Shown: positions 45,031 to 53,400 of the stretch, piece by piece
How positions within the stretch are numbered: position 1 is the stretch's first letter
Layout: every line of letters starts with the position of its first letter
NCBI GenBank assembly: GCA_024398495.1
Contig: JAKSJA010000007.1
Location: 1 to 64,000, forward strand
Reading direction: 5' to 3'
Length of the DNA stretch: 64,000 nt
Source: Bacteroidaceae bacterium
Lineage (GTDB): Bacteria; Bacteroidota; Bacteroidia; Bacteroidales; Bacteroidaceae
The notes under the pieces: model-generated
What the model saw: only the letters and a program-made list of their open reading frames with translations
Told to the model about the DNA's origin: nothing
Databases searched by the model: none
Program-made: the position numbers and the translations under genes

Positions 45031-45909
45031 TTAGTTTGGCCCGTCTTGTCCAGTTTTTTTCTCGTGCCACCTACTATTATCATCCAATCTATCGTAAGCA
45101 CCGCAACTGCCGACTTTCAAGCTCAATTGTCCTTGCAAGTCGCCACTCAGTCCTTGTACAGCCAGTTTCAAAAGATCTGCTTGACCTTCGATAAGACTAG
45201 GGACTTTCTTCAGTGCACCAGTATTTACAGCCTGTGCAAATGCATCATTAACCTTGTCTGCACTTGAAGCCCAGTATGCCGTCTCCTCTACGGAGCCGTT
45301 CAGTACTGCATCCTGAAGACAGTATTCTGTCCAGTCAACAACAAGTTGTGCAAGGGATTCCATCTCTTTTCCATCCTTACCATCAAGATATTTCGATGCC
45401 ACCTCAACGAAATCTTTACCTACACCAAGTTGGTTTTCGGTTTTTAAGAAACCTATATAAGCATTGTTTGATGCCTGTTCATAGAGTGTGGACTTTTTAC
45501 CGTCTGCAACCTTCTGGAGTTCCTTCTCTGTCTTGTCAAGAGCAAGAGTTGCATTGTATGCCTTTATCTGAAGAGAGCCCACACCCTCGAGTACATTCTG
45601 AAACTCAGCAACATCGCAGCAAGTGCTCATGGTGCGTTCAGTAAGACTGGAAAGTGCCTCAAGACGCTCCTTCAAGAGCCCCATTGCCTCCTGTGTCTGT
45701 TTCAAGAACTCTGCATCGTTTTGCAATTTTTCTTCTATTGCAACAACATCCGGGTCTTCTTTTTGGCCACTGTAAAGGTCTGCCTTTGCTATGTCACCAC
45801 TCAACAGGCTGCCATCTGCTGACAACGTGCCAAACAATGCACATGCACCGTAACCTACTACCAATGCACATACGAGGTAAACTGCTAAATTAACTTTTTT
45901 GATCCACAT
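45031..45909 (-). CDS. Membrane-anchored coiled-coil protein, paralog 2
   Basis: Starting at 45909 by alignment to paralog 1 (an ATG two codons upstream is possible), this is a 292-residue protein with the same anchor and coiled-coil region. A run of 290 bases (45305-45594) is identical to paralog 1, while the flanking coding parts have many differences. The C-terminus (LIEGQADLLKLAVQGLSGDLQ, ending TGQDGPN) differs completely. A TATCTTTG box (45968-45961) on the minus strand, preceded by CTTG at a 21-base spacing, may be the promoter for this and the three following genes. Confidence 0.8.
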   Translation of the reverse strand: MWIKKVNLAVYLVCALVVGYGACALFGTLSADGSLLSGDIAKADLYSGQKEDPDVVAIEEKLQNDAEFLKQTQEAMGLLKERLEALSSLTERTMSTCCDVAEFQNVLEGVGSLQIKAYNATLALDKTEKELQKVADGKKSTLYEQASNNAYIGFLKTENQLGVGKDFVEVASKYLDGKDGKEMESLAQLVVDWTEYCLQDAVLNGSVEETAYWASSADKVNDAFAQAVNTGALKKVPSLIEGQADLLKLAVQGLSGDLQGQLSLKVGSCGAYDRLDDNSRWHEKKTGQDGPN

Positions 45910-46057
45910 AATCATTATTATTTAATAGTTAAACATTTTTCGTTTTTTCGAACCACGATGCAAAGATAACAACAAAGAAATGCAACATGCAAGTTTTTTG
46001 TTGTATTGAGAATCATTTTTGTGAATTTGTTATAATTTTTTACGTTTTGAGAATGAT

Positions 46058-46090
46058 TTTGTTTTATTAGGAAAAATTTTTGTAACTTTG
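46058..46090 (+). promoter_or_regulatory. Promoter of the AraC-type gene (TTTG-N21-TAACTTTG)
   Basis: TTTG at 46058-46061 and TAACTTTG at 46083-46090 are 21 bases apart and lie in a divergent gap. The leader to the ATG at 46116 is about 20 nt. The rest of the gap (45916-46057) is AT-rich with no further feature. Confidence 0.8.
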
Positions 46091-46115
46091 CATATCAACA
46101 ATATAATCAGCGCGA

Positions 46116-47105
46116 ATGATTGATTCTGTCAACACAATATTTTTAATACCGGCACTGGCAATACTGTACTGGAGTATTAGGATATTTATAAAAAAAGATG
46201 TACACAGTGTACAGCTACTCATGGTTGCAGCAATGCTCATATCTGTATCTGCTGTAATCTACCGTTCACATGCAGAATTGTTCATCACACCATTTTATTA
46301 TATAGCACTACGTTTCCAGACAACGCCAAATAAGATCAGCAAATGGAATTATCTGATATTCTTGCCTGCCATGATATGCACACCATTGGCACAAGATTCC
46401 ATAATCTACGAAATAACACTTTACCTTCCGATGCTCGCAATAACGGTGTGGTCATTTTTCGCACTACACAAATACAGGAAAACCATTGCCGAGTATTACG
46501 ATACCTCTAACGACTCTCCGACAGAAACTTTCAGTCAAATAGTCATCTTCTCTACTATGACAATAGTAATCACCACAATAGTTACCCTTTTACCCGATTT
46601 CATCGCACATTTAATTCCTACCATAATTATTTTTACCTCATTCCTCACGTTGTTTACATTTATGATAGGCAAATACACGTACACACTGGAGACAATAACT
46701 ATCACAGAGGAAAACGCAGAAGACATCACTACAGACTCACAAACAACGGAAGATGAAACAAAAACTATTATCCTGCACAAGGAATTACAGAGAATAGAAG
46801 ATGAAAAGATGTACCTCGATCCTATGCTGTCTCTCGTATCACTGGCGGAAAAACTGAATACAAACCGTACATATCTATCTAATAGCATCCATAAATATCA
46901 CAATCAGAACTTTGCCGATTTCATTAACACTCTACGCATACAACATGCTATTGAGCTAATGAAAGAAGGTGGACATAACGTTAACATTAAGGATGTTGCA
47001 ATATCATCAGGATACAACCATCTGCAATCTTTCTACCGTAACTTTGCAACAATCATGCAGATGACACCAAAGACATGGCTTGCCAAGCACCATGCAGGAA
47101 TATAA
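46116..47105 (+). CDS. Membrane-bound AraC-family transcriptional regulator
   Basis: This 329-residue protein has about six hydrophobic segments in residues 1-185, probably a membrane sensor, followed by an acidic linker and a C-terminal AraC/XylS DNA-binding domain (about 228-325). The two helix-turn-helix parts are LSLVSLAEKLNTNRTYLSNSIHKY and VNIKDVAISSGYNHLQSFYRNF. It probably binds DNA in response to a membrane signal. It is transcribed in the same direction as the decarboxylase genes, but with a promoter of its own and a separate one for them. The signal and targets are unknown. Confidence 0.92.
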   Translation: MIDSVNTIFLIPALAILYWSIRIFIKKDVHSVQLLMVAAMLISVSAVIYRSHAELFITPFYYIALRFQTTPNKISKWNYLIFLPAMICTPLAQDSIIYEITLYLPMLAITVWSFFALHKYRKTIAEYYDTSNDSPTETFSQIVIFSTMTIVITTIVTLLPDFIAHLIPTIIIFTSFLTLFTFMIGKYTYTLETITITEENAEDITTDSQTTEDETKTIILHKELQRIEDEKMYLDPMLSLVSLAEKLNTNRTYLSNSIHKYHNQNFADFINTLRIQHAIELMKEGGHNVNIKDVAISSGYNHLQSFYRNFATIMQMTPKTWLAKHHAGI

Positions 47106-47190
47106 TAATTGATTTATATCAACGACATCAGGCCAAATCTTGTTTTAGTTTACTTTTTCTACCAATAGAGCGGAATAAATGAGAATTTAT

Positions 47191-47222
47191 TTTGGCCGAA
47201 TCTTTGTTTTGTTGTAACTTTG
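47191..47222 (+). promoter_or_regulatory. Promoter of the OadG-biotin carrier-OadB unit (TTTG-N20-TAACTTTG)
   Basis: TTTG at 47191-47194 and TAACTTTG at 47215-47222 are 20 bases apart, a full consensus. The leader to the ATG at 47253 is about 25 nt. Confidence 0.82.
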
Positions 47223-47252
47223 CATAGATTTTGATTTTTTATAAAAAAGCAT

Positions 47253-48191
47253 ATGAGTATGAAAAGACTGGGATTATTGTTCGGTTTGTTATTCAGCACT
47301 ACAACGATGATGTTTGCGCAAGGGGCGCAGAACATAAAAATCAACGAAGTGATGACCAACAACACCGACAACTATCTCGATGAATATGGGCAGAGACTTC
47401 CATGGATTGAACTGGTAAACAATTCTTTCACCACTTACAATGTGAGAGGCATGTTCATCACCACAGACAAGACGGTGCTGAACAAGACGATGAGTGTACC
47501 AGACAGGATGAAACGAATGAGCAGCATTCCAAACGGTTTCAAAGATTCAGAAATGGGGGGAAAACATCATCTACTGCTTTTTCTCAACTCAAAACCAGAA
47601 AAAGGGCCACATCATCTTGATGTAAAAATACCGCAAGGGCGAAAGGTATGGATTGCCCTCTATGATGGTAACGGAAAAAATCTCATTGACTCTGTCACAG
47701 TGCCTATCCTTGAAGCGAACAACTCATACGCCCGTTCAAAAGATGGCGGAGAAACCTGGAGTATCTACAATGAAGATAAAGTAACACCAAATGCCAACAA
47801 TGTAACAAAGCAAGAGGTATCAAAGATTGAAACCATAAAGAAAGATGACCCATACGGAATATGGCTCGCATTGCTGTCTATGGCAGTTGTCTTCGCATGT
47901 TTGCTGTTGTTGTATTTCTTTATGAGGATATTCGGCAAAGTAAGCACGGACGTAAAAAAACGCAAAGAAAGAAGCGAGAGATTCAAAACATTAATTAAAA
48001 TACGTAATACATCAAAAAAAGCAATCATTATGGCAAAAGATGGTTATCACAAGAAAGGTATCGACAAAGAGACCTACATGGCTGTTATCGCCATGGCACT
48101 GAGCGAATATGCTCAGGATGTACATGACCTTGAAAGCGGAATTATCACTATCAAGAAAAAACAAAGTGCATGGAATGCAAGAAAGTTCTAA
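47253..48191 (+). CDS. OadG-type decarboxylase gamma subunit with lamin-tail domain
   Basis: This 312-residue protein has an N-terminal signal peptide (MKRLGLLFGLLFSTTTMMFAQ), a lamin-tail-like domain (about 28-140, with INEVMTNNTDNYLDEYGQRLPWIELVNNS), a transmembrane helix (GIWLALLSMAVVFACLLLLYFF, about 204-226), and a basic cytoplasmic tail typical of OadG. OadG anchors the biotin carrier and carboxyltransferase to the Na+-pumping beta subunit. The extracytoplasmic lamin-tail domain sits where ordinary OadG proteins have only a few residues. It is the first gene of a three-gene unit. Confidence 0.85.
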   Translation: MSMKRLGLLFGLLFSTTTMMFAQGAQNIKINEVMTNNTDNYLDEYGQRLPWIELVNNSFTTYNVRGMFITTDKTVLNKTMSVPDRMKRMSSIPNGFKDSEMGGKHHLLLFLNSKPEKGPHHLDVKIPQGRKVWIALYDGNGKNLIDSVTVPILEANNSYARSKDGGETWSIYNEDKVTPNANNVTKQEVSKIETIKKDDPYGIWLALLSMAVVFACLLLLYFFMRIFGKVSTDVKKRKERSERFKTLIKIRNTSKKAIIMAKDGYHKKGIDKETYMAVIAMALSEYAQDVHDLESGIITIKKKQSAWNARKF

Positions 48192-48212
48192 ACATATAAA
48201 AAACAAAATAAA

Positions 48213-48674
48213 ATGAAAACTTACAAATACAAGGTTGAAGGTGTTGAATATGCAGTAAACATCGAAGAAGTGGAAGGTAACGTTGCAAAGGTGACGGTCA
48301 ATGATGTACCTTTTGAAGTGGAATTAACAGAACGTATCCGCCCTACTGGCAGTGCTCCTAAAAAGCCTGTTGTCATCGCAACTCCTGAGACAAAACCAGC
48401 AGCTGCACCAGCACCGGCGCCAAAACCAGCAGCACCAGCAAGTGCTGCAGCACCTGGAGCAGGGAAAAAGGTTGTTGCTCCATTACCGGGAACGATTACA
48501 AGTGTAGAAGTAGCAGTGGGACAGACTGTGAAGACTGGCGACACCGTCATCGTATTGGAAGCCATGAAGATGCAGAACAACATCGAAGCAGAATGTGACG
48601 GTACCGTTACATCCGTATGCGTCAATAAGGGCGACTCCGTAATGGAAGGTGCCGTACTTATAACTATCGGTTGA
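48213..48674 (+). CDS. Biotin carboxyl carrier protein of the Na+-pumping decarboxylase
   Basis: This 153-residue protein has an N-terminal domain (1-45), an Ala/Pro-rich flexible linker (about 59-82) and a biotinyl domain with Lys119 in EAMKM as the biotin site. It shuttles CO2 from the carboxyltransferase to OadB. Between OadG and OadB it fits methylmalonyl-CoA decarboxylase (mmdC-like) or oxaloacetate decarboxylase. The mutAB genes in the same window favour methylmalonyl-CoA. It ends 2 bases before the ATG of the next gene. Confidence 0.95.
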   Translation: MKTYKYKVEGVEYAVNIEEVEGNVAKVTVNDVPFEVELTERIRPTGSAPKKPVVIATPETKPAAAPAPAPKPAAPASAAAPGAGKKVVAPLPGTITSVEVAVGQTVKTGDTVIVLEAMKMQNNIEAECDGTVTSVCVNKGDSVMEGAVLITIG

Positions 48675-48676
48675 TT

Positions 48677-49837
48677 ATGAGCGGAACACTCGATTTCCTT
48701 TACAGAAACTTCAACGAGTTCCTCACTTATACCGGTTTTGCAAACGGATTGGTAGAGAACTATATCATGATAGCAGTGGGTGCTTTCTTCCTGTGGCTTG
48801 CCATAAAGAAAGATTTCGAGCCTTTACTGCTTATTCCTATAGGTCTCGGAATAATTCTTGGAAATATACCTTTCCGTGCAGATGCAGGTCTTGAGATAGG
48901 GCTCTACGAAGACAACTCTGTATTAAACATATTTTATCAAGGTGTAAGACAGGGGTGGTATCCTCCACTCGTCTTCCTTGGCATTGGTGCCATGACGGAC
49001 TTCTCTGCATTGATAAGCAATCCAAAATTAGTACTTGTCGGTGCTGCGGCGCAGTTCGGTATTTTTGGTGCATACATGGTAGCTCTTGCATTAGGTTTTG
49101 AACCTAATCAGGCTGCAGGTATCGCCATAATAGGTGGTGCTGACGGACCTACAGCAATCTTCCTGAGTTCGAAGCTCAGCCCTAACCTGTTAGGTGCTAT
49201 CGCTGTATGCGCATATTCCTATATGGCACTCGTTCCACTCATCCAACCGCCTATCATGCGTCTGCTCACCACAAAGAAAGAACGCTTGATACACATGCCA
49301 AGACCTCGTCAGGTATCGCGCACGGAAAAAATCCTGTTCCCTGTTGCTGGACTATTGCTCACGGCATTCATCGTCCCTTCCGGACTACCTTTATTGGGAA
49401 TGTTCTTCTTCGGTAACCTTCTGAAAGAGAGCACAAAGACAGACCGTCTATCGTTTACCGCAGGCAACTCGCTCAACAATATTGTGGTAATGCTGTTAGG
49501 TCTTACTGTAGGATGTTCAACACAGGCGAGTGAATTCCTCACCATGAACACTATAAAGATATTCGCACTTGGAGCAATGGCATTCATCATAGCAACAACG
49601 AGCGGTGTTCTCTTCGTCAAGTTCATGAATCTGTTCCTAAAGGAAGGCAACAAGTTGAATCCACTCATCGGTAATGCCGGCGTAAGTGCTGTACCAATGG
49701 CTGCACGCATATCACAGAACATCGGTCTTCAATATGACCGTCATAACTATCTGCTGATGCATGCTATGGGACCAAATGTAGCTGGTGTCATTGGATCTGC
49801 TGTCGCTGCCGGTGTACTGCTCGGATTCCTTGGATAA
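48677..49837 (+). CDS. Na+-pumping decarboxylase beta subunit
   Basis: The ATG at 48677 gives 386 residues. A TTG six bases earlier could also be read as a start, but [12 protein letters not shown] is the more natural beginning. This OadB/MmdB-type membrane protein carries out Na+ export coupled to carboxybiotin decarboxylation. Key regions are the [17 protein letters not shown] segment and [20 protein letters not shown], both in conserved pore regions, with about nine to eleven membrane helices. It is followed by a strong terminator. The alpha (carboxyltransferase) subunit is not in the window. Confidence 0.96.
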   Translation: MSGTLDFLYRNFNEFLTYTGFANGLVENYIMIAVGAFFLWLAIKKDFEPLLLIPIGLGIILGNIPFRADAGLEIGLYEDNSVLNIFYQGVRQGWYPPLVFLGIGAMTDFSALISNPKLVLVGAAAQFGIFGAYMVALALGFEPNQAAGIAIIGGADGPTAIFLSSKLSPNLLGAIAVCAYSYMALVPLIQPPIMRLLTTKKERLIHMPRPRQVSRTEKILFPVAGLLLTAFIVPSGLPLLGMFFFGNLLKESTKTDRLSFTAGNSLNNIVVMLLGLTVGCSTQASEFLTMNTIKIFALGAMAFIIATTSGVLFVKFMNLFLKEGNKLNPLIGNAGVSAVPMAARISQNIGLQYDRHNYLLMHAMGPNVAGVIGSAVAAGVLLGFLG

Positions 49838-49871
49838 GAACGATGATTGATACAACATAAAACATAAAAAG

Positions 49872-49909
49872 AAACCTACCCATTTTCAAGTTTTGGGTAG
49901 GTTTTTTTT
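49872..49909 (+). terminator. Terminator after OadB
   Basis: An 11-bp stem (49872-49882 with 49894-49904) followed by T residues. It lies 35 bases beyond the OadB stop and separates it from the tRNA genes on the other strand. Confidence 0.9.
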
Positions 49910-49923
49910 GTGAGCAAATGATT

Positions 49924-49950
49924 TTGCATCTTGCCTCTGCGGAAGAGGGG
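49924..49950 (-). repeat. Duplicate of the tRNA-Ser 3' end (27 bp)
   Basis: The 27 bases at 49924-49950 are identical to 49999-50025, which contains the last 11 bases of the tRNA-Ser (GGA) gene and 16 bases of its 3' flank. The copies are 75 bases apart in direct orientation. A repeated tRNA 3' end is the usual footprint of an integrated element's attachment sites. No integrase is present in the window. Confidence 0.8.
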
Positions 49951-50014
49951 AATTACTTCATGATCCCTGTTCTTCCTTGGGCAAGATTGCAAGTAAACTT
50001 GCATCTTGCCTCTG

Positions 50015-50102
50015 CGGAAGAGGGGGGATTCGAACCCCCGGTACCCTTTTGAGGTACACTCGCTTTCCAGGCGGGCTCCTTCAACCACTCGGTCACTCTT
50101 CC
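50015..50102 (-). tRNA. tRNA-Ser (GGA)
   Basis: An 88-base gene with the acceptor stem GGAAGAG/CTCTTCC, discriminator G, the anticodon GGA in a TGGAAA loop, a long class II variable arm (TGTACCTC and GGGTACC paired) and the T-loop GTTCGAATC. The CCA end is not encoded. It reads UCC and UCU codons. Confidence 0.95.
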
Positions 50103-50112
50103 TTTTTGGGGT

Positions 50113-50188
50113 TGGTCGGGATGACGTGACTCGAACACGCGACCCCTACGTCCCGAACGTAGTGCGCTACCAACTGCGCCACATCCCG
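50113..50188 (-). tRNA. tRNA-Pro (CGG)
   Basis: A tRNA with acceptor stem CGGGATG/CATCCCG, discriminator A, anticodon CGG in the loop TTCGGGA between CTACG and CGTAG, and T-loop GTTCGAGTC. The CCA end is encoded, unlike that of the neighbouring tRNA-Ser. It is transcribed first, with the tRNA-Ser 10 bases behind. Confidence 0.95.
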
Positions 50189-50367
50189 ATGCTTTCTATG
50201 AAAGCTGACCTCTTTGCAATCTTTATTCTAATCTCTGGTCTCCGATTGGTGGAACTTTTATAAAAGGACATCCCCATTTTATCCTCCACAATATCATTGA
50301 CTTTCATGAGTGCAAATTTGCATCCCCATAGTCTATCATTTACTGGTTGACTACACAAATGCGAGTG

Positions 50368-50399
50368 CAAAGTTACTAAAGTTTTTGCAATGACACAAA
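50368..50399 (-). promoter_or_regulatory. Promoter of the tRNA-Pro/tRNA-Ser unit (TTTG-N20-TAACTTTG)
   Basis: On the minus strand TTTG (50399-50396) and TAACTTTG (50375-50368) are 20 bases apart. The transcript would begin about 170 bases before the tRNA-Pro, an unusually long leader with no gene I can identify. Confidence 0.7.
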
Positions 50400-50439
50400 A
50401 CCAACTATCGTTTTATTATTTTAAAAAAATATTTCACGA

Positions 50440-53400
50440 CTATTTAATCAGCACTTTCTTTCCGTTGATTATATGGATTCCACGATATGAGTCTGAAATG
50501 TGCTGCCCCGCAACATTGTATGCTTTGTTCGAGGTTATGGTAGGGATTTTTATGGTTGTGATGCCAGAAGTGTATTCCTGTTCTGATATGAGCATAAGGT
50601 GTATGATGTAACGCTTCAATGCATTCTGGAAGCACACGAGTGCGTTTGCTGACCAATGCTCGTCAGGTGCGGTCTTGGAACGTGTACAGACTTTGCCGTC
50701 ATCGAATCGAATAGTGATGTCTGCATCGTTGCTGCAGAAACCATACTCGTTGAACGTGAGGCCCTTGTCGGCATTTGCTGCAACAGGATTGCTCCAGTAT
50801 CCGTCGTCCATAAGTCCCCGATAGTGTTCTCCCGTAAGCAAATCGGTAGCATCAATGGCCTCTGCAATCTCCGGAAGCTTGTCAAAATCAACTTTCAGTT
50901 CATTCAGTCCCACAGGTAGGGTCAGATTTGTTTCTGCTACATCCTGGCTCAAATCCTTAATTGATGTAGGAGTGTAAACAACGTTGTCGGAAAATATCAA
51001 TCTATTGGTATTGCTTATTGATGGCATTGCAAACATGTATATGTTTTCTGAACCATCGGGGAAGCGTCCCACTGAGTGCCAGCCATCATGCTTTGGATAA
51101 TTCAGTGTACTTGTCCATGTCAAGTCACTTGCAGTGAGCAACACGTCACCTCCGTCGGCATCTATCTTGAATGATGTATGCAACTGTGTGAGGTCTTCAA
51201 GTTTATCGCACCACACTATAAGGAAACCATGTGCTGGAATAATTGTATTTGTTGTGCCGTTAGATGCTGGAATCTGGTATTTCTTTGGTTTTGAAGAGTT
51301 GTCACTGACATACATGCCAGCCACGTCAATATCCACATCTGTCGTGTTGTAGAGTTCTATCCAGTCACCTTTCTTAAAGTATTCGTTAATGAATATCTCA
51401 TTGTCTGCACTTACCTCGTTAATTACGACAGGAGCTATTCCTCTTGCCTCCTTATCAATCTCTGCCAGTGGTTTGAACACTGCTTTCAGCGTTATGGATG
51501 TAGCTGAACTCAGAGTATATTCAGGGGCTGTGGAATCATACTGCGAAACGTCATTGTTAGGTGTCTGGAATCCCAGTTCTGCACTCCAGATCACATCGGT
51601 GGAGGCTGCAGAGTAATTATGTACTTCAACAGCAATAAGGTTCTCTCCTACCTTGAACAATTTTTTATTTAATTCGAGTGAGCCAACGTCAGGATTATTT
51701 GAAGCCAGCTGACCATAAGTTGTATAAGTGATGCTGCCAGAAGGCATATTGTATCGTCCGGCTTCTACCCCATTGACATATACAACAAATCCATCGTCAA
51801 CTGAATAGTTGAGTATAAAATCGGCTTCGTCGGGGATGTTCTTTATCTCAAATGACTTGCGGAAATAGTAGGTAGGATATTTTTTGTCGGGATTTCCCCC
51901 ATAACCAATTGTTGTGTTGAGTCCATTCTGATTATATCCTAATGGTGCATTGCCTGTGTTCCACCTGACGTCTGAATAATCCGTGGAATACCAGTTTTTA
52001 CCTTCAAGAGAACCTCTTGTGTAGTATTTCCATTCGCTGTCAGGTGCAAAAATCCTTGTCATCTTCTTTACGCCATTACCAAGCCATCCCGCAAAGCGAT
52101 AGCCTGCAGGTGCCTCTGCCTTCAGTGTAGCAGGTCCGAAAAATACTCCATCAAAAGCATTGGTAGGAATGGTAATACCATTGAGTGAAAGTTTTGCATT
52201 ATCAATGTTGGTTGATAAGTGGAGAGTCTGCTTCGGAGTCTGTGAGAGTTTGAATGCAGAATAATTTTTCAGTGCATTTGTCATGGTGCTGTTGTATGAG
52301 TCACCCACGGCCTTCAACATGCTCTCTGCTGTAGCAGAAGGATTTACAAAGCCATTCAAGCCCTCGTACCTTGCAACATCATTTACAATAGCCTTGAACC
52401 TGTCTGCCGTAGCAACAGAACCACCAAAGACGCAAAATGCATCAATGAATCTTCTGCGGAATGAGTCATTGTTCAGCATATTCAAGAAATTTACCACGTG
52501 CGGAAGTTCTTCTGTCACCTGCCTACGCTGGCCAGTGACAGGATCATACTTGTTAAAAGGCCAACTCTTGCGTCCTGCAAACCATCCGAAAGGATCGTTT
52601 GTGGAGAGTGCAGAATCGAGGTCAAAAAGGACAAAATGGAACTTGCCATCTTTTTTGCGGAAGAACTTACAATTGTTCTGTGGCCAATCGTTGCAACCAA
52701 AGTACAGTTCTACACATAGGTAATTGATATATTCATCAATATCTACAAGTTTGCAAATCTCATCATAGGAGGACTGTTTTGCTGCAGTCTTCGACAAATC
52801 TGTCCAACGGTTTAGTGCATCGAAGTTACCTTCCATACATATCATTCCCGAATCAGGGCTGAGGTCAAACTGATCTATATCTTCGCTACTCATTCCATAG
52901 TTGGCATAAGCGAAGTGTTTGTTGCTCGGTTCGCGCATATTCAGCGTGGCATAGTACTTGCCATTCAATATTATATGTGTGGGTTGCCAGCATTGACCAT
53001 CGACATACCAGCCACCACGACGTGCCACTTCCTGTATGACGGCATCCCTTATACGGCATTTGGTGTCATTGCCACCATTGCGCATCAGCAGGGTTTTATT
53101 CTTGTTAAAAGGCTTGTCCTTAAAGTACGGATATGACAAGAAGTTCTCACCATAATATTGCTTGTCTGCCTTGAGTTTAAATGAATGCGGTGTCCAATTG
53201 CGACTCCACCCACCAGTCATAGAGAAATCAACCTCCTGATTATGGGCCAGTGTATATTGTCCGTTACCATCTGGTGTAAAGTATTCCATGTTGACAGGAC
53301 GATCCCAGTCGCGGTTCCAGTTACATGGGGTTGTCTCGCCACGCCCTGGCGCACCGTGCGGTCCTCGCTGGAAGAGTCCTAATTCCTTACTATTGATAAA

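Noticed and set aside
44007..45909. One gene split by a frameshift
   Set aside because: Both copies have their own anchor, start and distinct C-terminus, so they are paralogs rather than fragments.
50167..50370. Minus-strand ORF of 67 codons over the tRNA leader
   Set aside because: It overlaps the tRNA-Pro gene and shows no protein features.
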